The notes under the pieces are model-generated. The model was given only the letters and a program-made list of their open reading frames with translations. It was not told where the DNA came from and searched no databases. A stretch of DNA of 64,000 bases from Moringa oleifera (lineage: Eukaryota > Streptophyta > Magnoliopsida > Brassicales > Moringaceae): contig JAJFZO010000034.1 in NCBI GenBank assembly GCA_021397835.1, positions 6,477,001-6,541,000 of the forward strand, written 5' to 3'. Within the stretch, counting starts at the first letter, position 1, and each line of letters opens with the position of its first letter. Made by a program: the position numbers and the translations under genes. Positions 24,911 through 36,500 of the stretch are shown piece after piece.

Positions 24911-27545
24911 ATGGTGAGTGGTCCGAGTCAAGAGGAAGTTTCGAGTCTACTGGCAGGACTATCAAAACTCAATGTTATGTCGTTCGAAAAGGTTTGACAC
25001 ATACACAGTTATTGGGTTTAGTTAAATCTTGCATTAATATTGATTTCTCTAACTATAATATTATACTGCACACCATAGTGAGATCCGAGAAAACTACCGT
25101 GAAAATTGAGTTAGTGAATGATAACAATATTGAGTTCATGTTATAAGTACCTCGTATAATTGTGGATTTGGTGGAGCGACACTATGTTGAAAGCACACAT
25201 GGTGTATATGAAAGTAAAAATTCAAAACGAATCAATCAGTTGAATTCTCGTATTGGGAGTAATAAGGTTAGCGATGCAATTCCTAATGTACAAACCCATC
25301 CAATTATTCAAGGTAAAAATTTGGGCACAAAACCATTATTCCATAATGAGAGTCCTCCTAATACTCAGAACACTAATGATATCGACTTGGATGAGTTAAT
25401 GGACTATGATATTGGGTGTGAGTATCCAATCCTAGAAATTGAGCCCACTCAACCTATCAAAGAAAAGAAATGTGAGTTTGATGATGAGAACTTGCCTTCT
25501 GTATCACGTTTAATCCCACCTTATGTGCCACCTGCATGCCCTGAAGCACACGACAATATAAGTGATGGTGTTAATAAGAGGTATAGTGTATTGGATGCTA
25601 AATTATACAGTATTGTTCTAACTCCTACTATGGAATCAATGACTCTGATTGACACTTTTATTAGAGGTTAATTTTTTCAAAATAAGAAAAAATTGAAGCG
25701 ATTTTTGGGTATGTATGCATTGACTGAGAACTTTGAATTTAAAGTCACTAGATTTAATAAGTTAATATTTGAGATTGCTTGTAGAGAAAAAAATTGTACA
25801 TGGAAGGTCCATGCGGTAAAAGTTGCCTAAGGATAATTTTTTCAAATTAATCTTTGTGATTTGACACACACTTGCATAATCGAGGAGTTGTATCGACGAC
25901 ATTGACAAGCAAGTTCTACCATTATTAAAGAAATTGTGGCTCAGTGGTTATTCACTAATGCTAGAATTATTAAATGAAAAGATATCATGGATAACATGAA
26001 AGAATTATATGGTATACAAATTTTAGATAGCAAAGCTTGAAAGGGGAAAGGATACGCATTGTCTTTTACTTATGGTGATCCAGTTGAGTCGTACCAACAA
26101 TTATCATTATATTGTTACATGTTGCAAATAGCTAATCCAGGAACTAAGGCTCACATATGCATTGAAGATGAGACTAATCAATTTAAGTATTTCTTTGTAG
26201 CTTTTGGACAATCATTAAGAGGGTTCCATTCAATGCTTAGACCGGTTATTGTTATTGATGCCACTCACTTGAAAAGGAGATTCTATGGTGTCATGTTTAT
26301 AGCAGTGTACTAGAAAGGAAATGAACAGATATACCCACTGGCATTTGGTTATAGTGACTTGAAAAACCATGATGCTTGGGAGTGATTTTTTGAGCAACCG
26401 AAAGAGGCTATTGGTTATGTTGATGACTTAGTTATTATATCAGATCGTCATGCTAGTATTGCAAAGGTCATTGTAAAGGTCTTCCCTGATTCTTCTCGTA
26501 GGTTATATTCTTGGTATATGACCCAAAATATAAAGAATAAATTCAAGAGAGAATAAGTTTCTAAGATATTCTATAGTGCAACAAGGGCATATCGAGAGTC
26601 TGAATTTAGTCAATTGATGACTGAATTGCAAGCTAATCACCCTCAAGTATTTAAATATATCATGAATGAAGGTCCAAAGAAATGGTCACGTGTGTATTGC
26701 CTCGAAGACGATACCAACTCATGACCACTAATATTGCTAAAAGCTTGAATTCATGTTTTTGATTTGCCTACGAGTTATCCGTCATGGCTCTATTAGAATT
26801 CATTAGAGATATGATGTAATGTTGGTTTTATGACATGTACGAGAAAGCTAAGATTTAAATAGCGCAATTAACAAAATGAGTCCATTCTTTGATGAATGAA
26901 AGATAAAAAGTTTCATTACAGATGACGACTTCTAACATTAATTGAAATATATTTATAGTCAGGCACAAAGGTAAAGAGGTGGTTGTTAACCTTATGGAAT
27001 GTGCTTACACTTGTAAGCAGTTTTAGAGTAATCTGTTGCCATATGCACTTGTACTAACAGCATCCAAGTGATATTTATTATTTATTGATAATATTTTTTT
27101 ATTTTTCATTATTATTTAGTAACTTCGTCATTTTTCATTTTTTTTAGAGGGAATATAACATTGATTTTATAACTCTTTGCTCTGACTATTACAAATGAGA
27201 GCACTCATATTGAGCCAATTTATCCAATTGATGATAAGTCTGATTGGGATGTACCTGAAAATGTCAGAAAGTTCGTTGTATTACCGTCGAATAATGGTCA
27301 GCATGTGGGTCATCCAAAGAAGGAAAGAATACACTCTAGTAGGGAAAGGACATGATAAAAAAAAATATTCTAGGTGCAGCCAATATGAACATAATTGGTT
27401 GACATACTCAAAGCCACAGTATCATGATAAAAGAAGTTATTCTCGATCAATAATGTGTCTAAATAGTTACAATGCAAATATCACAATTATGGTGTGGTTG
27501 GACACAACTAACAGACTTGCACTGCTACCCCTTGTTTATCTGTAA
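24911..27545 (+). pseudogene. MURA-type MULE transposase, broken by stops
   Basis: An N-terminal segment, open at 25162-25671, is acidic and low in similarity (NDIDLDELMDYDIGCEYPIL). Next comes a MuDR-type DNA-binding block at ~25675-25850 (KLKRFLGMYALTENFEFKV, REKNCTWKVHA). The transposase core follows from 26059: PVIVIDATHLKRRFYGVMF carries the first catalytic Asp, and DDLVIISDRHASIAKVI at ~26425 carries the second. A C-terminal block GPKKWSRVYC sits near 26670. A CCHC-like zinc-knuckle remnant (YHNYGVVGHN.QTC) lies at ~27480-27520. In-frame stops occur, for example after FIRG (25671) and after GVMFIAVY (26313), together with frameshifts, so the gene cannot make a full transposase. Confidence 0.85.
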
Positions 27546-27949
27546 TTAATAATAATGTCATTGACTTATGATATTTATTACTTTTAATTTGTTATATAAT
27601 TGAAAAACAAATTATTGATTTATTATCTTTTAATACTGTTGACTTATCATATATTTGAGATTATCATAGGTAATGCATATAAGAGTAGACCAATGCCAAT
27701 ATTGAAACTACATACTTCACGAGTGTTTTTCATAAATCATCTATTGTTAAGAAAATCATAATAAAATTAGAAAATTGTATGATAATAACTCATCCTGTTA
27801 ACGTAAGAAGTTTTATATATTGTGACGTCTTTTTGTTAAAATCGTATGATAATTGTCAATAGTTTCATACCATCATTTTGATAGAAATCGTATCATGTTG
27901 TCTAATTTTGTGATATGTTATTTATTTTTTATTTTTGACATAAGAATAT

Positions 27950-28255
27950 TGTCTTAGTTTTATAACACCTTTTAGTTAAAATCATATCATGATTTTTCTC
28001 ATTTCATTCCTTCTTAGTTCAAACATAAGATTAGCCAGTTTTGTAATATCTTTTAGTTAAAATATTATCATAATTACTCTCATTTCGTTCCTTCTTGGTC
28101 TAAATGTAAGATTGACCTAGTTTCATAACATGTTTTAGTTGAAATTTAATCATGATTATCCCATTTCATTCCTTCTTGTTATAAACATAAGATTGGCATA
28201 GTTTTGTAACATCTTTTATATAAATCATATGATGATTGCTTTCATTCGATATTAC
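27950..28255. repeat. ~83-bp minisatellite between the two MULE genes
   Basis: About 3.5 diverged copies of an ~83-bp unit containing TTTTGTAACATCTTTTAGTT, then CTCATTTCATTCCTTCTT and AACATAAGATTRGC. Copies begin near 27955, 28037, 28119 and 28200. A more distant relative occurs at 27820-27900. Confidence 0.75.
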
Positions 28256-29304
28256 TTTATATATATGGAATATACATAGAAAATATAATAAAAAATAATA
28301 TGTGGGCTGTTATGATGGGTCATCTTTCTCACCAGTTAAGTTAGCAAATACATAAATGGTCATGTGCTTTCTAATTTTTGGCATTTGGATATTGGTGTAC
28401 TTTAGTGGCTTGCCAGCTAATAAATGCTCTATGATATATAGCATATGAGGGCCACAATTACCACTACAAAAAAATAATAATAAATAAAGTATGACAATTA
28501 ATATGTGTTAAAAAAATTAAAAATATAAAAATATAAATAAATTGATATAACTAAAACTTACGATGTTTATTACTGAAAGACCTGAGATTTTGAATGGAAT
28601 GTGCATGATAATAAAACTATAGGAGTTGCGACATCAAGATTTGGCGATGAAGTAACCCCCGCTCGATAAGAAACAAGGTAGCATGAATCTAAAACTATTT
28701 ATTGTCGGATTCGTACTTCTATTGGTACATGTTGTTGAAATGAGTCATAGATGTGTAAACTGAATTTTTGCCAATCGATGATGACAACAAGCCAATGTGA
28801 TCCACCAATATGATATGACACCAACATCTATAATTGCTCATATGTCAATGAAATGAAATATTACTAAAATTAATCATTTAAATTAATGAAGATAATTTTT
28901 TTTTTACCTTATTGATCGTACGCCATGGTAGGCAGCCATCATAAAATATTTCTTGCATATGCTCCAAAAAACCATCATCTCATTGATGGGTGTCCCATTG
29001 TGAGTTCGCTAAAGGATCATCATCATCTAGATCTGCTTGGTACTTATTATATGTGTAAAAAAAATATATCTATAAAACCACTTAGAAAAGAAATGAAGAA
29101 AATTGTCAAATGATAGACAAAAAAAATAATATAATCAGGAAAGACCAATAAAAGTTATCAAAACTTATATAAAGTAAAATGTCACAAATAAATATATTCT
29201 ACTTGTATAAAAAACTCATTTAGTCATTTTTGTAAAAAATACAAATAAGCATTAATGTGCTGCAAAAACCAAGTAACAATGTCATAAAATAATAAATATA
29301 AATA

Positions 29305-29815
29305 GAAATCATAATCTTGATACGAAAGTTTACATATAGAAATGAATAACTAGACATAAAATCATAATACTTGATACAAAATGATGTAATCTAGCCACGA
29401 ATCACAATACATAACATGAAAACATAAAGGTAGAGATGAATAACTAGACACAATATCATAATTCTTGATACAAAATTATATAACTTAGGAATGAATTATA
29501 ATACTTGATACGAAATGATATAATCTAGGAACGAATCACAATACTTGACACGAAGTATAAATGTATAAAAGAATAACTTAATACGAAATTACATAACTTA
29601 GGTACGAATCATAATACTTGATACGAAAATATGTAACCTAGACACGAATCATAATACTTGATACGAAAGCATATAACCTAGACATGAATCATAATACTTA
29701 ATACGAAAGCATATGACTTAGGCATGAAGCAAAATACTTGATACGAAATCTATAACTTAAGTATCAATCCTAATATTTGATACAAAATGTTACATCTAGA
29801 TACAAATCAAATAAA
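29305..29815. repeat. ~41-bp minisatellite, about 12 copies
   Basis: Direct tandem copies of an ~41-bp unit built on ACGAATCATAATACTTGATACGAAA plus a variable ATATAACCTAGAC spacer. The copies around 29600-29740 are the most regular; the outer ones are diverged. The array lies within the minus-strand Ulp1 gene, between peptidase exon and the 30018-30293 segment, so it is probably intronic. Confidence 0.85.
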
Positions 29816-31434
29816 TTAGACATGATTTAGTGTAAGGGTGATATACCGAATTATCGATCTACTAATCATTGAGCTCAAATGTGTGAAACCAATCGACACT
29901 GATAGATTAACCAATATGTACATTGCGACTACATTACAGAAGTCAGTTTGTTATTTATATAATATTTATAAAAAAATATATGATATCTACAAAAAAAAGT
30001 ATACATAAGTTTACTCACTATGACATTGATGGTCCTTTCATAAATGCTTCATATTTATTACATATGTCTTCATCTAGCAGTAACTTTGAATCGATCATGT
30101 GGTCGGACCAAGCACATTTATTTTCAGTAGGGTCAATATATGGACTACACAGTTCCATAAACTGCTTCTGCATCTTAGAAACTAGCACCACATCATCTTT
30201 CCCAGGTGGAATGATTGCTAAGCCCGCTACCACCTCTCTTTCAGCCTCAACAGCTCCACCTCTGTCCCCCACTTCCTCACCTCCTAACCTCACTTACATT
30301 CACATGCTCTTAAGAATATTAGTCATCAGCAACTAGAGGGTATGCTGTGGAAGTTGCATCATCACCACCCTACAAAAGATAACAAACAAATATATTATAG
30401 TGTAATTTAATTATATAATGAATTATTCTTGAAATGATTCTAGTATAATCTTGTAACAAAAAGTTAATTTTGCAATAAATTTTTTTGTAACAAAACTTAT
30501 GATCTTGGACCAAAATAAGTATCAAATTACTTCATTTTGACATGTATCAATCTCAGTGTGTGTAGGATCCTAATCAAAGGAGACAACTTGTCGAAGTGCT
30601 TATTGGATAGAAGATATGGCAACCATAAGCTCGACGTGATTCCTCGCCATTCTCGTATCCATAAGATTTTCCTTTGCCTCTAAGACATCGAGATGAAGGT
30701 AAATCTCAAGATCTTTTTCTAGCCTCCTGGTTTGTGACCTCTCAATTTGATATTCTTCACCCATAGCTGCAATTTTTATTCTTCATTCTCTACCCTAACC
30801 TCCTCCTTCAAATCTGTATGTATGCTCCCCTCTTTTTTTCCTCCAATATCCTCCCTTCCCTCTCCTTCCATATCCTCAGCCTCATCTTCATCTCATAGTC
30901 GTGAAGTAGCAATGTATCTAGACCGTCGCTACATTGAATCATTGGTCAAAAAAATTAATTAGTCATTGATTAAAAAAATAAATAATAAAAATATAATATA
31001 TATATTAATATATAACTAATATTGATTAAATACTATAAGGTTTTATAAACATTGTATGCTTTTGACAAAGTCGCGGGCAATTTTGTAGGATTTTTTTTTT
31101 CTTTTAGCGATGATATTCCCATCATCCTCCTCATCTTCACTGATTGAAGCCTTGTTGTACTTATTGACCTGAGACTATTTTGCCACATTGAGATGTAGAG
31201 GTAACACACTCTCCTCAAGTTCTAGGTAATATGAGGCTTGACATTCAATGGGAGTCAACTTAAGTTTGACTTTAACTGTCATTTGAAACAATAATCAAAT
31301 ATTAATTCAAATAAAAATTTTATAAATAAAATTACTCACATGTTAATGATTTTATAATTATGATAAATACAACTAAGAATGTGCAAACGGTTTCACCAAA
31401 GTCTAAATTAGAACGAATTTAAACTTAAAAAAAT

Positions 31435-31555
31435 TTCATGAAAATGGTGAATCTTAGCATAGAATGGTGAATCTCGACACTAAACGGTGAATCTTGGCAT
31501 GAAAATATGGAATCTTGGCACAAAAATGGTGAATCTTGGCACGATTTTATAAATG
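31435..31555. repeat. Short ~21-24-bp tandem array
   Basis: Five to six copies of a unit around ATGGTGAATCTTGGCAC, within the DUF1985-Ulp1 gene. The core resembles the ACGAATC...TTGATACGAAA unit of the 29.3-kb array, suggesting related origin. Confidence 0.7.
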
Positions 31556-33510
31556 ATGCAATGACTTCACTATTGGTGTAACATTTTGTAAGTGTTATCA
31601 TGATAATGTGATGATGTAACAAAATAATGACACGAATTTCAACTTACCATGTTTGTAAAAATCTTCTCACAGTGACCTCTGTGTGGCTTATAATCAAATT
31701 TCTACCAACAAATTCTAGGCAATGGTGATCTTACTACCCTAGTGGTATGCTGCTTCGTGCTAGCTATCACCTCAAATGAAAAAATCGTAGAATAAAAAGA
31801 TAAGTTAAGTATTGCAAAGTTTTTGAAAAAGTAAATAAAAACGTAAAAATAAACAAAACTAGATGCCAACAAGTTTAATTACCTATAGTGCTCATACAAA
31901 ACCATATATGTTATATGATAATTCTCCATGTTAAGTATTTCGAGTAGCTAGAGCCTTCTTAAACTGCACCAATGAGTTGCAGTACACCAAGGTACCCATG
32001 GAAAGCTATTGAATACTTCTAGATTATCAATAAGATGGAACTACCACTGGGGGACATGTTATCGCTCATCATGGCCTTTGATGAAGGCATTAAGTAAGTA
32101 AACCAATAGAAGTCTACACTGCATCATCGAAATCTTCACCAAATTCTCCTTCAAGTAGTTTTGACTTAACATAACTAGTGATAACTTTATCTTTCCCATC
32201 AAAATACTTAACGTGGATGCCAAACGATTTCGGTGCCATCAAATTTATGTTTAATAGCTCTCCAAATCTCAACCCGATGATTAAACAAAATTCTTCCTTA
32301 CTAAAATGTACCTCATGCTTCCCAAGTCATAGTCACATTTCTTCATCATTAGGTTGCTCAATCTCTCGAAGTAGTAGATTGTGGACAACTAAGCTAGAAA
32401 ATATGAAATCCTCATTCACTTTTAAGAAGTGACCAAGGCAGATGACATTGAACTTTTGCTTTTACCAATCATTGAAAACACGTTTTATGTTTAATACGAC
32501 ATCAATATTACAGTGCTTCAATATTCTGACTAAAGGCTTTCAACTCTCTCTAGGGATCAAATATTTCTTAGTAAAATTCATCTCTACAGTAAAAAATAAA
32601 TAAATAATGGATGAATGTATTAACGATTTATAAAATATTGATATGAAATTAAAAAAGTTGACACGATAATTTAAAATGTTGATATGTAATATAAAACTTA
32701 ATACGAAACTTGACATATTGTCATAAAATGAAAAACTCAATACTAAAAAAGGCATAAGCATAAATTTATGAAAGAAGAAACGATTTCCTAAAAGTTATTA
32801 CGATTTTTAATAACACATTAAATTCTTATGAATTAAACCCAAGTTAGCAATATTTGCAAAATTTAAGCTCAAGCTCCACAAATTAAAGAGCAAAACACAG
32901 TTCATGCACATTAATGTTCTCAAAAAAATTAATCAGCTTCAAAGTGTCGAAAGAAATATGAAAAAATTACACACTAGTATATCCAGACATTAGAGATTCA
33001 TAACTAACAACTTAAATCATTTAAAACACAACATAAGCATTTAATCAAGTTTTCATATATAAAAATAAAATTAAACATGCAAAAAAAAAATTGGAGAATT
33101 GGACATCGTAAGAAAATTTGGTTCGTGGGTATCTAAAATGCAAAAATTCCAAACTTTGTGCTAAAATAATCGTTTTAAAACATACCTTTGTAGATTTCTA
33201 ATACCTTCGATAGTTTCTCGGTATTTTTGGATAATCAATTTATAAGAACAAACTCAAAATCACTTAAACCCAGTGAGAGAAATTGTAAGAGGTGCAAAGA
33301 GAAACGAAGATATTATGAGAGAAGGGGGAAAAACTTTAGGTTTGACTTTTGCTATTCTCTTTAGTGGGTAGAAATGTAATTACTCATTTTTTATTAAGGG
33401 TAATTTGGTTCAACAATATTCAAAAAGTGCTAAAAAAACATGAATTAGTAATGTAGGTTATGTTTGTAATATCATATGTACGGATACCAAAAGAAAAAAA
33501 AAATCCCCTT

Positions 33511-36500
33511 TGCAAAAACTTAGTTATTCTATTTTAGTGTCAAAATCTCCATAACCTATGTTTATGGCTTTTCTTAGTAACTCAAGTTCTATCAATAACT
33601 CCCAATAAAATGCTACTAATAATCAAAATACAAAAAGCTTCTTCTCATTTTTACATCATTTAACTTTCAGTTCAGCTTCAAACTTGATAAAAAAAATTAT
33701 GTCATTTGAAAAAACTTAAGTATCAACATTAGTTAGAGGCTATAAGATAGAAGGATACCTATTAGGGACTAACCTTTGTCAACTAGTAAGTATTATCTTC
33801 ATTGATGCAGAAGGTTAAAAAAAAAAAGAAAAAGAAAAGGAAGTCAATCTAGCCAACTTATTATGACTGGATTCAATAAGACTAGCTTCTGGCTCATGTC
33901 TATCATTTTAGAAGACATTCTTAATCAAATCAAGATTGAAATCACAGTCTATAAGATTTGAAATGGCGTGAAAGGACCATTCAAGACCCAAGTGAAGTTA
34001 AAGTATATGCAGTTCAAATCTACATTGCATTTTGAAAAAAAAAAGGGTTTTCATTTATTTCAAGCTGCTACGATCAATTCAAAAATATTATTAATAGCAT
34101 AACTATGAATAGAAAGTTGGTTCAAACTCAGAGTTTATTATTACATTACTCATTGGCATAGGGAAAGATTGAGATATGCATCTAGAGATATGAAAATACT
34201 ATCCTAATGATACTTGCTTGCGGTAATACAATATCGTAATGATATTTAACCATGGCAATACAATATCTTAATGATACTTATTTATTCTCTAGTTACTTAC
34301 CAATTATCTCTATGAAAATAGTTTCTAAAATATATATATAGTGAATAACTTGTCAACATTTCAACCTAGTGACATTGTAAGAGGCATGGATATTAGCATG
34401 ACAATAATAATATTATTGACATGAAAGCTCCTTTACAGGTTTAGATGACTATTTTTAAGTATAGATGTCTAAATAGACATCTCAACCTACATAGGATGAT
34501 GGTTAAAAAACTTTGTATTGGAGATTAAGTTTTCGCACAACCAATTTCATCTCCTTTTGTCTTAAAGCATGCTTATTGATATTTAAAAAAGTCAGCTCAT
34601 TTTGTTGTTGTTAGTTACCTTCATGCTGCTCATTCTATATTTTGATTAGTAGAAGACATCTAAATTTAAAACAAATTCAACCAAAAAGCAAAATTCTTAT
34701 AGATGAGGGATGTTTTGACTAGAATCGTGAAGTTAACCAAAGCATAAACAATTAAGTTTAAGCAAGTGTAAGCATTTATCTTATTGTCATCACTGTTTGA
34801 AAACCACACTCGATTAATACTAAGAAAAACAGATTCCAATAAAAAGATATCTAAATTAAAAACAATTTCCAATGAGAAGCAAAACTATTATAGGTGAAGG
34901 ATGTTCTGATTGGAATTGGGAGTCTATAAAGTAAATTTAAATTACAAATTTATGCCAATGCATTGATCGATAAACATAGGTAATTTATTTTTTCTAATGA
35001 ACTTAGAAACAAGAAATTTCAAAACAAAAAAAAAAATATTGATATGAAATCAAAATTTAACTAAAAAAAATCATCTAACCTTGACTTTTAAATACCTTGA
35101 AAATCAATCAACTTTTTTACCTTTTGCTTCGGAATCTCTAGGTTTTCTTTGCATTTCTTTTCAGGATTATTATAGTAGACTAGAAGTATCTTCTTAACTT
35201 CAAACATCTATGAGTAATTTTTATTGTCACTCTTATTATTACCATCGATTTCATTACCTTCATCACCTTTTATCCCAACTAATTAGTAACATCACAATTA
35301 TTGTGGGTCATTACTTTTTGATCAAGTCAAAGTTGGTGCATAACTTTTTCCACTTTTTTAGAAACAAAAGAAAATTAGTCTTCAATAAATTCGCTCTATA
35401 TCTGATTTACAAATTGAATTAATCTTAAAATTTACTTAGATGCAGATAATGACAAAACAAAAGATGAATCAAGAAAGAAAGTAAAAAGTCTATCATTATT
35501 TTTTGGGTGGGTTTAATTTGAAACTGTCATAAGCATATTCATTCAAATCTATTGTCCATCTCTAATAATCAATTATAATAAATCAACCATTTCATCAAGC
35601 CAAGCTATGAGCTTAACAGATATGAGTTATTACATCTATTATATATTGTTATAATAATTGAAAGACTAAATTATTGTAACAAGATTTAAAACAAACTAGA
35701 CATAGTTGCACAACGAAAGTATAAATCTAGTAGTGTTATCTTTAATATCCGATGCCGTCGAACTTAGCTTCTCCACAATTAGATTTCAAAATGACTACTC
35801 TATATACATCAACATCATTGAAAATTATGGATTATATCTTACTCCTAACTACTTGTTTTTTGCAAATGAAAAGATAATAAGAAACTAATAGAACATCCAA
35901 CATTTCATACGTTAATGCGTGAGGCATGTGTGATGAAAATAAAAAATGAAATTAGTAACCTATTGGCAAAGTAATAAATGTAGAGTCTAACAATTAATAC
36001 TTCACATCACAATAATAGTCACACAGTTGGCATTGCAACTCTTTTTGCTTCCAAGTCTACTTAACAAGAGAATACTAAAATTAACCAATATATTCAAGCC
36101 AAAAATCAAAAAAAAAAAGAGAAAAGATAATAAAAACTTATAAAATGCTGCTACAGATTTGGCAAAATTATGACAATATTCAGTTTCTCAACAAGACAAT
36201 TTAATTAAAGGATTCTTGAATTTCTAAAAAGAAAACATTGATGGCCAAGCTTTTGAATAACAAGAAAAATAAGATTAAAGGAAGACATGGGAATAATGAC
36301 TAGACAATAATGAGAGTCTTATGACAATTCTCAATTTATCTAATTTCACACATATTATAAAATTTATCTTATAATATCTGAGTTCCGTAGAATCATTAGG
36401 TAGTAAAATATAATTCCTCATTAATAGTCCCAAACAGTTTCACAATTTTACAAATAAAGCAATTCTCTAATTCTCCATATTATAGAAAAAATATGACATA

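Larger units (their letters stand above)
28310..32470 (-). pseudogene. MULE-borne DUF1985-Ulp1 cysteine protease gene
   Basis: Order on the minus strand: an N-terminal DUF1985-like domain (32432-31930: VVHNLLLREIEQPNDEEMW, VHFSKEEFCLIIGLRFGE, then LEVFNSFPW), a KLTPIECQASYYLELEE block (31270-31200), a charged linker (30930-30600), a segment at 30293-30018, then the peptidase. The peptidase shows HIGGSHWLVVIDWQKF (28815-28765, catalytic His), IYDS, AGVTSSPNLDVATPIV, and after an intron SGNCGPHMLYIIEHLLAGKP (28460-28400) with the catalytic Cys in GNCG. Splice-like borders are visible (AATAAG/GTAAAA near 28906, TTTTTTTGTAG before SGNCG). In-frame stops (after VRIRQ near 28702 and in DUF1985) make it a likely pseudogene, although the catalytic motifs survive. 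Such proteins would cleave SUMO or related modifiers; substrate unknown. Confidence 0.75.
24125..33510 (+). mobile_element. Kaonashi/KI-type Mutator-like element, ~9.4 kb, degenerate
   Basis: The element contains a MURA-type transposase pseudogene on + (24911-27545) and a DUF1985-Ulp1 gene on - (28310-32470) in convergent orientation, the layout described for Kaonashi/KI MULEs. The ends are only approximate. The left terminal region (24125-24250) and the reverse complement of 33380-33510 share imperfect blocks such as TTTTTTTARCACTT followed by AATATTGT/GTATTGTG, and the same block type recurs in the fragment at 10.2 kb. I could not define a target duplication. Several internal minisatellites lie in the Ulp1 half. 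The left half is in the same orientation as the 10.2-kb fragment. Confidence 0.7.

Noticed and set aside
29305..29815. Possible CRISPR array
   Set aside because: Contiguous diverged minisatellite without unique spacers, in a plant genome.
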